A stretch of DNA of 64,000 nt from Spirulina sp034932185. GTDB lineage: Bacteria; Cyanobacteriota; Cyanobacteriia; Cyanobacteriales; Spirulinaceae. Positions 34,099-42,758 of the stretch are shown here, piece after piece. Position numbers and translations under genes: made by a program. The stretch spans positions 4,255-68,254 of the forward strand of contig NZ_JAYGHW010000067.1 in NCBI RefSeq assembly GCF_034932185.1, read 5' to 3'. The first letter of the stretch is position 1; every line of letters starts with the position of its first letter. The notes under the pieces were generated by a model, which made no database searches, had not been told where the DNA came from, and saw only the letters and a program-made list of their open reading frames with translations.

Positions 34099-34653
34099 AT
34101 GGCACAGTGGTGGCAACAACTTCAGCAATGGGGGCAAAGCCTCACCCCCCAACAACGGGCGATCCGCACCAGATTAGCCCAAAACCCCTATGCTCGGTTG
34201 AAATCCCCCCTAGAGGTGGCGATCGCCGCTGAACTGGGCTTAACCCTCGATGCCAACACCGCCAGCGTTGACGATTGGCTCCGCCTACCGGGGATTTCCA
34301 TTCACCAAGCCCGCGCCCTCGTCGCCCTCACCGCCAACGGCGTGCAGTTCCTCTGTTTGGAGGATCTAGCAGCAGCCCTCACCCTGCCCCTGGCCCGTTT
34401 GGAACCCTACGCCCCATTACTCCGCTTCACCTACCGCGATCCCGCCAGCCTCATCGCCCCGATCCAACTCAACGCCAACACCGCCACCCCGGAACAACTG
34501 GCGCAAATCCCAGTTTTAAATGCGGAGTTAGTCGCAAAGTTCGTGGGGGAGCGCGATCGCCATGGCCCCTACCCCAATCTCGCCGCCCTTCAAAACCGCC
34601 TCAACCTCAACCCGGATTTAGTAGCCCAATTAATCTACTACCTTAAGTTTTAA
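34099..34653 (+). CDS. Helix-hairpin-helix protein (ComEA-like repeats)
   Basis: 184 residues with two helix-hairpin-helix modules: LDANTASVDDWLRLPGIS (about 52-69) and LNANTATPEQLAQIPVLN (about 124-141), each preceding a helix with ARALV/AELVAKF. This pattern binds DNA non-specifically in ComEA, but there is no signal peptide here, so a cytosolic role is more likely. Starts 3 bp after the ABC permease stop. Confidence 0.85.
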   Translation: MAQWWQQLQQWGQSLTPQQRAIRTRLAQNPYARLKSPLEVAIAAELGLTLDANTASVDDWLRLPGISIHQARALVALTANGVQFLCLEDLAAALTLPLARLEPYAPLLRFTYRDPASLIAPIQLNANTATPEQLAQIPVLNAELVAKFVGERDRHGPYPNLAALQNRLNLNPDLVAQLIYYLKF

Positions 34654-34723
34654 GCTTCGCGCCCCTTAAAGTTCTGATAAGATTTCTTTAACCTAATTCT
34701 TACATTCAACCCCCAACTGTCCT

Positions 34724-35626
34724 ATGCCTTGGTCTCGTGTCGTGAGTGCAATTGTGGCCCTGGGTGCCGCCTTAACGATGATTTTGGCCGGTGGCTGGTA
34801 TTTTACCGCTGGTTTCATGGTGATTGTTTACCTGGGTCAACGGGAATACTTCAACCTCGTGCGGGCCAAAGGCATTGAGCCAGCCGCCAAAACCACATTG
34901 GTGTTATCCCAATTACTGCTGATTATTGCAACTATCGCCCCTGCCTTCACCGATGCCTTTTCCCCCATCAGCGGCATCCTGATTTTTTGTTATCTCTTGT
35001 TTCAACCCAAAATTGCCACCATTGCCGATATGGCCACCTCGATCCTCGGCCTGTTTTACGGCGGTTGGCTGCCTACCTATTGGATTCGGTTGCGGGTGGG
35101 GCTAGATTTTCCCTCAGGCATTTTAATCGCCGCTGACCCTGACCACACCCCCGCCCTACAACTGGCCCAGCCCTCCTGGTGGGAACTAGCCACCCATCCT
35201 GATCGCCTCTCCCCGGCGTTAACGATTACGGTTTTGGCCTTTGCCTGCATTTGGGCGGCGGATATTGGGGCCTATTTGATGGGCAAATTTTTTGGCCGCA
35301 CGAAACTTTCCCCCATTAGCCCGAAGAAAACTGTGGAGGGGGCAGCCTTTGGCATTTTCGGCAGTACCGTTGTGGGGTTAGCAGGGGCTTGGGGCCTCCA
35401 TTGGCACAGTTGGGCCACGACGGGCATCATTTTGGGGTTATTGATTGGTTGTGTTAGTTTAGCGGGGGATTTAACGGAATCGATGATGAAACGGGATGCA
35501 GGGATGAAGGATTCCAGCCAACTGATCCCCGGCCATGGGGGCATTTTAGACCGTACCGATAGTTATGTCTTTACCGCCCCCTTCGTCTACTACTTCGTAA
35601 CGCTCTTTTTACCGATGTTCCCCTAA
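34724..35626 (+). CDS. cdsA: Phosphatidate cytidylyltransferase CdsA
   Basis: Makes CDP-diacylglycerol from phosphatidate and CTP, the precursor of phosphatidylglycerol. 300 residues, seven or eight membrane helices. The C-terminal signature MKRDAGMKDSSQLIPGHGG then ILDRTDS is diagnostic for the family. ATG at 34724; the spacer of 70 bp to the HhH gene has no strong terminator. Confidence 0.96.
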   Translation: MPWSRVVSAIVALGAALTMILAGGWYFTAGFMVIVYLGQREYFNLVRAKGIEPAAKTTLVLSQLLLIIATIAPAFTDAFSPISGILIFCYLLFQPKIATIADMATSILGLFYGGWLPTYWIRLRVGLDFPSGILIAADPDHTPALQLAQPSWWELATHPDRLSPALTITVLAFACIWAADIGAYLMGKFFGRTKLSPISPKKTVEGAAFGIFGSTVVGLAGAWGLHWHSWATTGIILGLLIGCVSLAGDLTESMMKRDAGMKDSSQLIPGHGGILDRTDSYVFTAPFVYYFVTLFLPMFP

Positions 35627-35643
35627 CCACCCCAACCCCATAA

Positions 35644-35685
35644 AACCGGGTTTTTCCCGTAGGGGCGAAAAATTTTTCGCCCCAC
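35644..35685. repeat. ACCGGGTTTTT half-site plus GTAGGGGCG palindrome (module A)
   Basis: AAAACCGGGTTTTTC joins directly to GTAGGGGCGAAAAA/TTTTTCGCCCCAC. It lies 18 bp after the cdsA stop and is a candidate terminator. Confidence 0.65.
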
Positions 35686-35730
35686 TCAAGCCCTGGTTTA
35701 AAATCGAGGGTGATCCATTTTTTAAGCTGC

Positions 35731-37131
35731 ATGAATCGAGGCGAATTGTATTATCGCGTTTTGGGTCTGCCTCCCGATGCGACAGCGGCACAGGTGAAGC
35801 AGGCCTATCGCTGTTTGGCCAAACAATGGCATCCCGATCGCTTTAGCACCGATCCTGGCCAACAACAAACTGCGGCCAGTCGGTTTCAGGAAATTAATGC
35901 GGCCTACGAATGGATTAAAGCCCAGGGAAACGCGCCACCAACCCCTGAGCCGGCCCCAACTCGCTCCACCAAAGTTTCCAGCCAACCCATTGATCCCAAC
36001 TTTTACTACGATTTGGCGATGGCGGCGATCCAAAAGGGGGAGGATGAAGGGGCGATCGCCCACCTCACCCAAGCCATTCACCTCAACCCAGATGATCAAA
36101 GGGCCTATCAATGCCGGGCCTTCTTGAATGAAAAACTGGGGTTTCAAAATCGCGCCATGGCGGACTTTCGCCGCGCCGCTGAACTCAAGGCGGCTCAAGC
36201 TGATCAAGCCCCCTCGGAACCCTCGCCCCCTTCAACAAACCCCAGCCTCCTTTGGCAAGCTCGCCCACCGTTCACCACCCCTGAGCCGATCATGGCCCTG
36301 GCCCTCGATCCCACCGGCCAGGCCCTAGCCGGAGGGTTGAGTGGTGGTGAGGTTTGGGTGTGGAATGCGGCAACCGGCAGCCGGGAGCAGACTTTGAGGG
36401 GCCATCGTCGCGATGTGGTTCAGGTTGCTTGGCATCCCCAAGGGGAGATCCTCGCCAGTTTTAGCAGCGACGGCACGGTGAAATTGTGGCAGATGACCAA
36501 GGGGGAACTGTTGACAACCATCCAGGCCCATGAGCAACCCCTGTTAAGTGGGACTTTTAGCCAAGATGGGGCGTATTTTGTCACCGGCAGCCGCGATCGC
36601 ACCGTCAAAATTTGGCAAACCCAGCCCCCCCGCCTGCTCAAAACCCTGAAAGGCTATGGGGCGGATGTGAGTGCGATCGCCCCCTGTGCCACCGCTGCCC
36701 TCTTTGCCAGTGGTGGCCTTGAACCCCACATCCGCCTGCGGGATTACGCCCATGGCAAAATTAAACGCTCGATCAAAAGCAATGGGGGGGTTTTAAACCT
36801 GGAATTTAGCCGCAATGGCCAATATCTCGCGGCTGGAGGCTACAACACCATCGCCCAAGTGTGGAATCTCGCCAGGGATCAGCCTCCCCTCACCTTAGTG
36901 GGCCATTCCCTCCGCATTACCACCCTGGCCTTCAGCCCCGATAATCTCCATCTCGCCACCGGGGGTTGGGATAAAACGATCATGATTTGGAATATTGCCA
37001 CCGGGAAGGCGATCGCCACGCTCACGGGCCACCATGACACAATTTCTGGCCTCGTCTTCAACCCCCAAGGCGATCAGCTTTATAGCAGTAGCTGGGATCG
37101 AACCATTCGCTGCTGGCAACGGCAATCCTGA
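35731..37131 (+). CDS. DnaJ-TPR-WD40 fusion protein
   Basis: 466 residues from the ATG at 35731. Residues 1-70 are a J domain with the HPD motif in KQWHPDRFS; about 95-155 hold TPR-like helices (YDLAMAAIQKGEDEGAIAH, LNEKLGFQNRAMADF); from about 190 on there are seven WD40 repeats ending in W-D/V-W patterns such as GTVKLWQM, RTVKIWQT and DKTIMIWN. The J domain would recruit DnaK, with the propeller as client- or partner-binding platform. Similar fusions occur in cyanobacteria; exact role unknown. Confidence 0.93.
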   Translation: MNRGELYYRVLGLPPDATAAQVKQAYRCLAKQWHPDRFSTDPGQQQTAASRFQEINAAYEWIKAQGNAPPTPEPAPTRSTKVSSQPIDPNFYYDLAMAAIQKGEDEGAIAHLTQAIHLNPDDQRAYQCRAFLNEKLGFQNRAMADFRRAAELKAAQADQAPSEPSPPSTNPSLLWQARPPFTTPEPIMALALDPTGQALAGGLSGGEVWVWNAATGSREQTLRGHRRDVVQVAWHPQGEILASFSSDGTVKLWQMTKGELLTTIQAHEQPLLSGTFSQDGAYFVTGSRDRTVKIWQTQPPRLLKTLKGYGADVSAIAPCATAALFASGGLEPHIRLRDYAHGKIKRSIKSNGGVLNLEFSRNGQYLAAGGYNTIAQVWNLARDQPPLTLVGHSLRITTLAFSPDNLHLATGGWDKTIMIWNIATGKAIATLTGHHDTISGLVFNPQGDQLYSSSWDRTIRCWQRQS

Positions 37132-37178
37132 AGATCCCCCAGCAATGGCACAATAACAATATTGTGCAATGGGTTTTT

Positions 37179-37487
37179 ATGATTAACGAATGGTTGCGTT
37201 TTCGCGTTAAGCCAGAACTGCGGGAAAAATTTATCCAATTGGATCAGGAAATTTGGGATGAGGCGATCGCCTCTTCTCCCGGCTACCTCGGCAAAGAAAT
37301 TTGGTTAGGGGCTGCCCCCGATCAGGTGGTGGTGATTGTCCATTGGGAGAGCGAAGAACTCTGGAATGCAGTTCCTACAGATCTCGTTGATGCCACCGAA
37401 GCCCGCTTTGCGGCGGCCATGGGGGCAGAAAACTATGAACTCTTGGAAGTTCAGGGCTATCGGATTCGGAAATTGCCCCATAATTAG
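37179..37487 (+). CDS. TIGR03792-like small protein (ABM-type dimeric ferredoxin-like fold)
   Basis: 102 residues from the ATG at 37179. The pattern INEWLRFRV, FIQLDQEIWDEAIASSPGYLGKEIW, VVVIVHWES, and W at the end of strand four matches the small antibiotic biosynthesis monooxygenase-like family typical of cyanobacteria. No catalytic residue can be assigned. Function unknown. Confidence 0.8.
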   Translation: MINEWLRFRVKPELREKFIQLDQEIWDEAIASSPGYLGKEIWLGAAPDQVVVIVHWESEELWNAVPTDLVDATEARFAAAMGAENYELLEVQGYRIRKLPHN

Positions 37488-37508
37488 GGAATGGGCAATG
37501 GGGAATGG

Positions 37509-37826
37509 TTAGGCAGCTTGGCTGAGGCGGCTATCGAGTAAACCCTTTTCATTCAAAGCATAGAGATCATCAGAACCGCCAATATGTTCATCATTGATGA
37601 AAATTTGCGGCACAGAGCGGCGACCGTTGGCCCGTTGCGCCATTTGGTCACGGGCGGCGGCATCGCCATCAATTTTATATTCTTGAAAATTCACCCCTTT
37701 CCACAACAGCAGGGCCTTAGCCGCAATGCAATAGGGACAGGTTTGCCAAGTGTAGATTTCTACCCGTGCTTTAATTTGTTCGGGATGGCGACCGAGTAAA
37801 TCATTGAGCCAATTAAAATCCAGCAT
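37509..37826 (-). CDS. grxC: Glutaredoxin 3
   Basis: 105 residues. The active site CPYC is in YTWQTCPYCIAAKALL (about 28-31), followed by the cis-Pro GSH-binding loop RRSVPQIFI and HIGGSDDLYAL. It reduces disulfides and glutathione mixed disulfides. The N-terminal extension (MLDFNWLNDLLGRHPEQIKA) is about 20 residues longer than minimal GrxC, usual for cyanobacteria. Confidence 0.96.
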   Translation of the reverse strand: MLDFNWLNDLLGRHPEQIKARVEIYTWQTCPYCIAAKALLLWKGVNFQEYKIDGDAAARDQMAQRANGRRSVPQIFINDEHIGGSDDLYALNEKGLLDSRLSQAA

Positions 37827-38094
37827 TGTTCATGAACCCAGATTGAGCGGTTAACGTTCCTATTCTTTCACATTGCCACACCGATGATGGCGAATCTCGT
37901 CGGGATGTGCTTTGCATCCGTACTCCAAGACATCCCTTCATTATGGGCTGGAAGGAGATCCCCAATCCCCCCATCCGTCAGGATTCCTTTATTAAGGAAA
38001 ATTCTCGATCGCCTAGGACGCAAGTTTCCCTGTAGTCTAGAGGATTGCAGTCCTTGATTGTGGACTTGGTTTTTTCTCTGCATCTTGCCCCGCT

Positions 38095-39747
38095 ATGAAA
38101 GCACCCCGTTGGCAACGTAAAAAATATTCTCCCCTCACCCGTCAACTGGATATTTTTGGTGTGGCCACTCAGTTTTTCATCCAATTGGGGGGCGATCGCC
38201 TCTGGGGGAATGGCAAACGCCAACGCCGTCGCCGCGCCCAGTGGTTAGTGCGTCAACTCCTCGAACTAGGGCCAACGTTCATCAAACTGGGCCAAGCCCT
38301 TTCCACTCGCTCCGACCTCATCCCCCTGGAATACGTCGAAGCCCTCAGCGAACTCCAAGACCGTGTTCCCCCCTTTGGCACGGCGGAAGCCATGGCGGTG
38401 ATTGAGGCGGAATTGGGGGGATCGGTACAAAATTTGTTTGAAGAGTTTGATCCTTTTCCCCTAGCGGCCGCCAGTTTGGGCCAAGTTCACCGTGCCAAAC
38501 TCTACAGTGGTGAGGAGGTGGTAGTGAAGGTGCAGCGACCGGGGTTGGAGGCGTTGTTTAACCTGGATATTGAGGTGTTGCATCGTGTGGTGCGGTTGTT
38601 GAATCAATATGTACCGGGAGCGCGAAAATATGAACTGGAAGCCCTTTATCATGAATTTTTTGGGCTACTCTATCAAGAAATTGATTATATGAATGAAGGC
38701 CGCAATGCCGAGCGGTTTCAAAATAACTTTAAAAATTATCATCATATTTTAGTTCCTAAGGTTTATTGGCGCTATACCTCGAAAAAGGTGCTGACTTTAG
38801 AATATTTACCCGGCATTAAAATCGATGATCGCCGCACCATTGAAGATTGCCAAATTGATCCCAATCATGTTATTCAATTGGGAGTTTCTTGTTATTTAAA
38901 ACAATTATTAGAAGATGGCTTTTTTCAATCGGATCCCCATCCGGGCAATATGGCGGTGCGTCGGGATGGTCGGCTGATTTTCTATGATTTCGGTACGATG
39001 ACAGAGGTGAAGGCCCTGGCTAAAGACCAGATGATTAATACCTTTTTTGGGGTGTTACGCAAGGATACTAATGCCGTAGTGGATAGTTTGATGTATATGG
39101 GGCTATTGGAGCCGATGCAGGATATGACTCCGGTGCGGCGGGTGGTGAGTTTTGTTCTGGATCGGTTTCGGGAGAAGCCGGTGGATTTGCGGGCCTTTCA
39201 GGAAATGAGTGATGAGGTTTATGTGCTGTTTGAACAGCAACCGTTTCGGCTCCCGGCTCAGATGATGTTTATTGTTAAATCTGTTTCTACCCTGGACGGC
39301 ATTGCCCGCAATCTCAACCCGCAATACAATTTATTGGCGGCCAGCAAGCCCTTTATTGCCAACCTCACCCAAAATGTCGATAAGGGCAATTTACTGCGCA
39401 AATTAGCGAAGCAAGCCCGCTCTTTTGTGCAGTATCAACTCACGAAACCGAGCAGTGCAGAGCAGGCCATTGCGTTGTTAGAAAGTCGAATTAATCAGGG
39501 GGAATGGGAGTTTCGCACCCGTTCAGATGTGAGCGATCGCCTTTTGCGCCGCATTCATCTCGCCCTGAAATGCCTGATCTATACCTGTTTAACCGGGTTC
39601 ACATTCCTAGGGGGCATTGGGCTACTTTTGGGAGGGCATGATGGAGGGGCGATCGCGCTTTTTGGTCTCGCGGCTTTTTGGTTTTTCCTTCTCGCCCGCA
39701 ATTTAATCAGTCTTTGGGCCAAGGAACGCCTCGAAAAGTTGCTTTAA
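38095..39747 (+). CDS. ABC1/UbiB (AarF) family atypical kinase
   Basis: 550 residues. The KxGQ motif is in FIKLGQALSTRSDLIP, the A-rich nucleotide loop in PLAAASLGQVHRAKL, the invariant Lys in VVVKVQRPG, the catalytic-type loop in FFQSDPHPGNMAVR, and the DFG equivalent in YDFGTMTEV. Two C-terminal membrane helices follow. These proteins support quinone/prenyl-lipid homeostasis; cyanobacteria have several. Membrane bound. Stands between grxC and the TIGR02652-like gene. Confidence 0.94.
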   Translation: MKAPRWQRKKYSPLTRQLDIFGVATQFFIQLGGDRLWGNGKRQRRRRAQWLVRQLLELGPTFIKLGQALSTRSDLIPLEYVEALSELQDRVPPFGTAEAMAVIEAELGGSVQNLFEEFDPFPLAAASLGQVHRAKLYSGEEVVVKVQRPGLEALFNLDIEVLHRVVRLLNQYVPGARKYELEALYHEFFGLLYQEIDYMNEGRNAERFQNNFKNYHHILVPKVYWRYTSKKVLTLEYLPGIKIDDRRTIEDCQIDPNHVIQLGVSCYLKQLLEDGFFQSDPHPGNMAVRRDGRLIFYDFGTMTEVKALAKDQMINTFFGVLRKDTNAVVDSLMYMGLLEPMQDMTPVRRVVSFVLDRFREKPVDLRAFQEMSDEVYVLFEQQPFRLPAQMMFIVKSVSTLDGIARNLNPQYNLLAASKPFIANLTQNVDKGNLLRKLAKQARSFVQYQLTKPSSAEQAIALLESRINQGEWEFRTRSDVSDRLLRRIHLALKCLIYTCLTGFTFLGGIGLLLGGHDGGAIALFGLAAFWFFLLARNLISLWAKERLEKLL

Positions 39748-39796
39748 ACCCTTGGGGGCAAAAGATTGCCCCGGGGGAAAAGCTCCTACTCAAACC

Positions 39797-39846
39797 AGGG
39801 CGAAAGATTTTTTGCCCCTCCGACAGGCTTATGCCAACGCCCCTAC
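39797..39846. repeat. Long-form GTAGGGGCG repeat (module B, inverted)
   Basis: AGGGCGAAAGATTTTTTGCC then CCTCCGACAGGCTTATGCC then AACGCCCCTAC; it ends at the convergent TIGR02652-like gene. Confidence 0.65.
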
Positions 39847-40358
39847 TAATCAAAGAGACGGAAATAGGGATAACGCACGGGTACGCCTGGCTCTTTCTCT
39901 AGGGCGAAATTAATCACATCCCAGGAGGGATCTTCCGCATTTTCGGGGCTGAATACCACCGGCAAGCCGTATAACCGGGGTATTTTTGCATCACTGTTGC
40001 CGCTGCGCCAAGGGCTGCTGCGTTCGAGATAGGCACTCACCAACTCTTGATAGCGGTGGGCAATCATCACCTTGGTGGCGCGGTAGCCTTGGGTGTAGAG
40101 GCGATCGAGGGCTTCATGGATTTCAAAGCGAATCCCGTCGGGGTGGGTATGTTGGCGATACCATTCCCCTTCCCATTGTCGCCAATGTCGCCCCGATTGC
40201 AAATGAACCAATTCCTCCGTTTTCGGATCGGCTTCAAAGGCACCATGGCGGGGACAGAGATAGGTATCGGTCAGGGTCAACGCCGGGATCATTTGGCGAC
40301 AATGGGGACATTGGATTTCTGTGCCGAAGATCGGGTACTGAAACGCCGGGTTAATCAT
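39846..40358 (-). CDS. TIGR02652-like conserved cyanobacterial protein
   Basis: 170 residues. An N-terminal zinc-ribbon-like part has CPHC and a later CPRHG; HLQSGRHWRQWEGEWYRQH and VSAYLERSSPW are typical of the family as I remember it. No function known. It ends in the module B repeat. Confidence 0.75.
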   Translation of the reverse strand: MINPAFQYPIFGTEIQCPHCRQMIPALTLTDTYLCPRHGAFEADPKTEELVHLQSGRHWRQWEGEWYRQHTHPDGIRFEIHEALDRLYTQGYRATKVMIAHRYQELVSAYLERSSPWRSGNSDAKIPRLYGLPVVFSPENAEDPSWDVINFALEKEPGVPVRYPYFRLFD

Positions 40359-40493
40359 AAGACCACGCTAATAAAGCTAAATAGAAGCCGCCTGAGGGCT
40401 AACGTGGTTTCATTATAGGACTTCCCGCCAAAGGGCTGAGGTTGATTTGCGATCGCGTTTTCCCCTTGGCTGGATTGCTGGCTCTACCCCAAA

Positions 40494-40520
40494 CCCCTCT
40501 CTTAAGCTGTGGGAGAGGGG
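40494..40520. repeat. CCCCTCTC hairpin of a dispersed repeat, copy 2
   Basis: CCCCTCTC (40494-40501) pairs with GAGAGGGG (40513-40520); the next 37 bases resemble those after the copy at 9958-9983. It is part of the ureG leader region. Confidence 0.55.
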
Positions 40521-40585
40521 AGTAGTCGGTTTCTTGAATCATTCCGGATTGCTATTATTGGCTTTGATTGTTTCACGGTGAAATC

Positions 40586-41185
40586 ATGGCTGCCTATCGT
40601 GTTGGCATTGCGGGCCCAGTGGGGTCGGGGAAAACAGCGCTACTGGATGCGCTCTGTAAGGCGTTGCGGGATCGGTATCAGATCGCAGTGGTGACGAATG
40701 ATATTTATACCCAGGAAGATGCGCAGTTTTTGGTGCGATCGCAGGCCCTCAGCCCCGATCGCATCCGGGGCGTGGAAACCGGCGGCTGTCCCCACACGGC
40801 AATCCGGGAAGATGCCTCGATGAATTTGGCGGCGGTGGAGGAGCTAGAAGCGCTGTTTGACCCGTTGCAGTTGGTGTTTCTCGAAAGTGGCGGCGATAAT
40901 TTGGCGGCGACGTTTAGCCCGGAGTTGGTGGATCTCACCCTCTATGTGATCGATGTGGCGGCGGGGGATAAAATTCCCCGCAAGGGCGGGCCGGGGATTA
41001 CCAAATCGGATCTGTTGGTGATTAATAAGATTGATCTGGCTCCCTATGTGGGGGCAGATTTGGAGGTGATGGCGCGGGATGCGGCAAAAATGCGGGGCGA
41101 TCGCCCCTTTGTCTTCACGAATTTAAAAACCCAACAGGGTTTAGGGGAGGTGTTGGCGTTTATTGTGCAACGGATCATTAATTGA
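40586..41185 (+). CDS. ureG: Urease accessory GTPase UreG
   Basis: 199 residues from the ATG at 40586. P-loop GPVGSGKTA at about 11-19, then TNDIYTQEDA, the metal-binding CPH (Cys-Pro-His) motif in GVETGGCPHTAIREDASMN, ESGGDNLAATF and NKIDLAPYVG. UreG hydrolyses GTP to deliver nickel to urease. No other urease gene is in the window, as is common in cyanobacteria, whose ure genes are scattered. Confidence 0.97.
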   Translation: MAAYRVGIAGPVGSGKTALLDALCKALRDRYQIAVVTNDIYTQEDAQFLVRSQALSPDRIRGVETGGCPHTAIREDASMNLAAVEELEALFDPLQLVFLESGGDNLAATFSPELVDLTLYVIDVAAGDKIPRKGGPGITKSDLLVINKIDLAPYVGADLEVMARDAAKMRGDRPFVFTNLKTQQGLGEVLAFIVQRIIN

Positions 41186-41281
41186 TGGGGAAGAGGGGCG
41201 ATCCTGATCAGGGTGATTCCCAAGGCGATCGCCAGGATACAATGAGGGAGTGATTGTTATTGACCCAGTGGAAGAAAAATC

Positions 41282-41542
41282 ATGAGTAGTTTGGTACTAG
41301 AAATCTCAAATGATGTTGCTGACTCTCTTCAACTTCCACCTTCAGAGCGGATCTCTCGTGTGCAACGGGAATTAGCCGTTCGTTTATACCAAAAAGGCTT
41401 ACTCTCTTTTGGCAAGGCACGGGAGTTAGCGCAAATGACAAAGTGGGAGTTTCACATATTATTAGGAGATGAGCAAATTGAACGGAGTTATGACTTAGAA
41501 GAACTACAAAAAGATCTAAGCACATTGGAGCAATTAGATTGA
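41282..41542 (+). CDS. UPF0175 family antitoxin
   Basis: 86 residues with the UPF0175 pattern VQRELAVRLYQKGLLSFGKARELAQMTKWEFHILLGDEQI, a helix-turn-helix-like DNA-binding or antitoxin fold. Its TGA overlaps the TTG start of the DUF3368 gene, so the two are translated together. ATG at 41282 follows GGAAGAAAAATC. Lower G+C than the flanking genes. Confidence 0.9.
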   Translation: MSSLVLEISNDVADSLQLPPSERISRVQRELAVRLYQKGLLSFGKARELAQMTKWEFHILLGDEQIERSYDLEELQKDLSTLEQLD

Positions 41543-42036
41543 AAGCAATTAGCAACTCATCGGTCTTGATTGCCTTGAGTAGCATTGGGCAATTGTCGAT
41601 ATTAACGCAGCGATTTCCAGGCGGTATTGTGATTCCACAGGCAGTGTGGTATGAAGTGGTGGAAACTAGTGCAGGACGGCCAGGATCAGCAGAAGTTGCG
41701 GCGGGATTAAACAATTGGTTGTCTATTGAGGAGGTAAAAAACAAGAGTTTAATACCCCTATTGCAGCAAGATCTAGATCGAGGTGAAGCAGAGGCGATCT
41801 TATTATGGATTGAGCAGGCTTCAGAAGCTCTATTGCTAGATGAAAAGAAAGCGCGACAAGTGGGAAGACGGATGAATTCACCAATACTGGGTACTTTAGG
41901 TCTCTTAATTTGGGCAAAACGGCAAGGTATAATTATGAATTTACAAGAACAGCTTGATGCCCTGCGTACTGTGGCTAAATTTCGTCTGAGTCAGCAAGTT
42001 TATAACGAAGCCCTGAGACAAGTTGGGGAGTTCTAG
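41539..42036 (+). CDS. DUF3368 (PIN-like) toxin
   Basis: 165 residues; TTG start overlapping the antitoxin stop. N-terminal SNSSVLIALSSIGQL and internal LDRGEAEAILLW with later LDEKKARQVGRRM are the DUF3368 hallmarks; the fold is PIN-like ribonuclease. The first acidic position is Asn, as in many DUF3368 proteins. Together with the UPF0175 gene it forms a type II toxin-antitoxin module. Confidence 0.9.
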   Translation: MKAISNSSVLIALSSIGQLSILTQRFPGGIVIPQAVWYEVVETSAGRPGSAEVAAGLNNWLSIEEVKNKSLIPLLQQDLDRGEAEAILLWIEQASEALLLDEKKARQVGRRMNSPILGTLGLLIWAKRQGIIMNLQEQLDALRTVAKFRLSQQVYNEALRQVGEF

Positions 42037-42119
42037 TTGTTCTAGGGTGGTTTTCTTGTGATTGTTTAACAACCGTCCCCAGAAATGCAACAATTTTTTT
42101 TGATGTTTTCCTTTTAGCC

Positions 42120-42722
42120 ATGAGTTTCGACCATCCCCCCCGCATCCTCTTCCTCTATGGCTCCCTGCGGGAGCGTTCCTATAGTCGCCTCCTCGCCGAA
42201 GAAGCTGCCCGGATCATCACCGATTTGGGGGCAGAAACCCGCTTTTTTGATCCCCGTGGCCTCCCCCTCCATGGGGCCGAACCCGATACCCACCCCAAAG
42301 TTCAGGAATTGCGGCAGTTGGTGCAATGGTCGGAGGGACAGGTGTGGTCAAGTCCGGAAATGCATGGCAATGTTTCCGGGTTGATCAAAACGCAAATTGA
42401 TTGGATTCCTTTGGAAATCGGGGCGATCCGGCCCACCCAAGGTAAAACCTTGGCGGTGATGCAGGTGTCCGGCGGTTCCCAATCTTTTAATGCGGTGAAT
42501 ACGCTTCGCATCCTCGGCCGTTGGATGCGGATGTTCACGATCCCCAATCAATCCTCGGTGGCTAAGGCTTATCAAGAATTTCACGAAGATGGCCGGATGA
42601 AGGATTCCCCCTACCGCGATCGCGTCATTGATGTGATGGAAGAATTGTATAAATTCACAATCCTGTTGCGGGATAAAGTAGAGTACCTCACGGATCGCCA
42701 CAGTGAGCGGCCCAAGGCCTAA
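42120..42722 (+). CDS. arsH: ArsH-type NADPH-dependent flavin reductase
   Basis: 200 residues. The flavodoxin-like N-terminus ILFLYGSLRERSYSRLLAEEA, VWSSPEMHGNVSGLIKTQIDWIPLE, and MQVSGGSQSFNAVNTLRILGRWMRM are those of ArsH, an FMN reductase that oxidises organoarsenicals or supplies redox protection. No arsenical operon (arsB, arsR, arsC) is visible next to it. ATG at 42120. Confidence 0.94.
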   Translation: MSFDHPPRILFLYGSLRERSYSRLLAEEAARIITDLGAETRFFDPRGLPLHGAEPDTHPKVQELRQLVQWSEGQVWSSPEMHGNVSGLIKTQIDWIPLEIGAIRPTQGKTLAVMQVSGGSQSFNAVNTLRILGRWMRMFTIPNQSSVAKAYQEFHEDGRMKDSPYRDRVIDVMEELYKFTILLRDKVEYLTDRHSERPKA

Positions 42723-42758
42723 CCGCCTCCCCATCCTTCGCTCAACCCCTTAACAACC

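Noticed and set aside
40586..41185. ureG without urease genes as evidence of gene loss
   Set aside because: Urease genes are commonly scattered in cyanobacteria, so absence from a 64-kb window is not informative.
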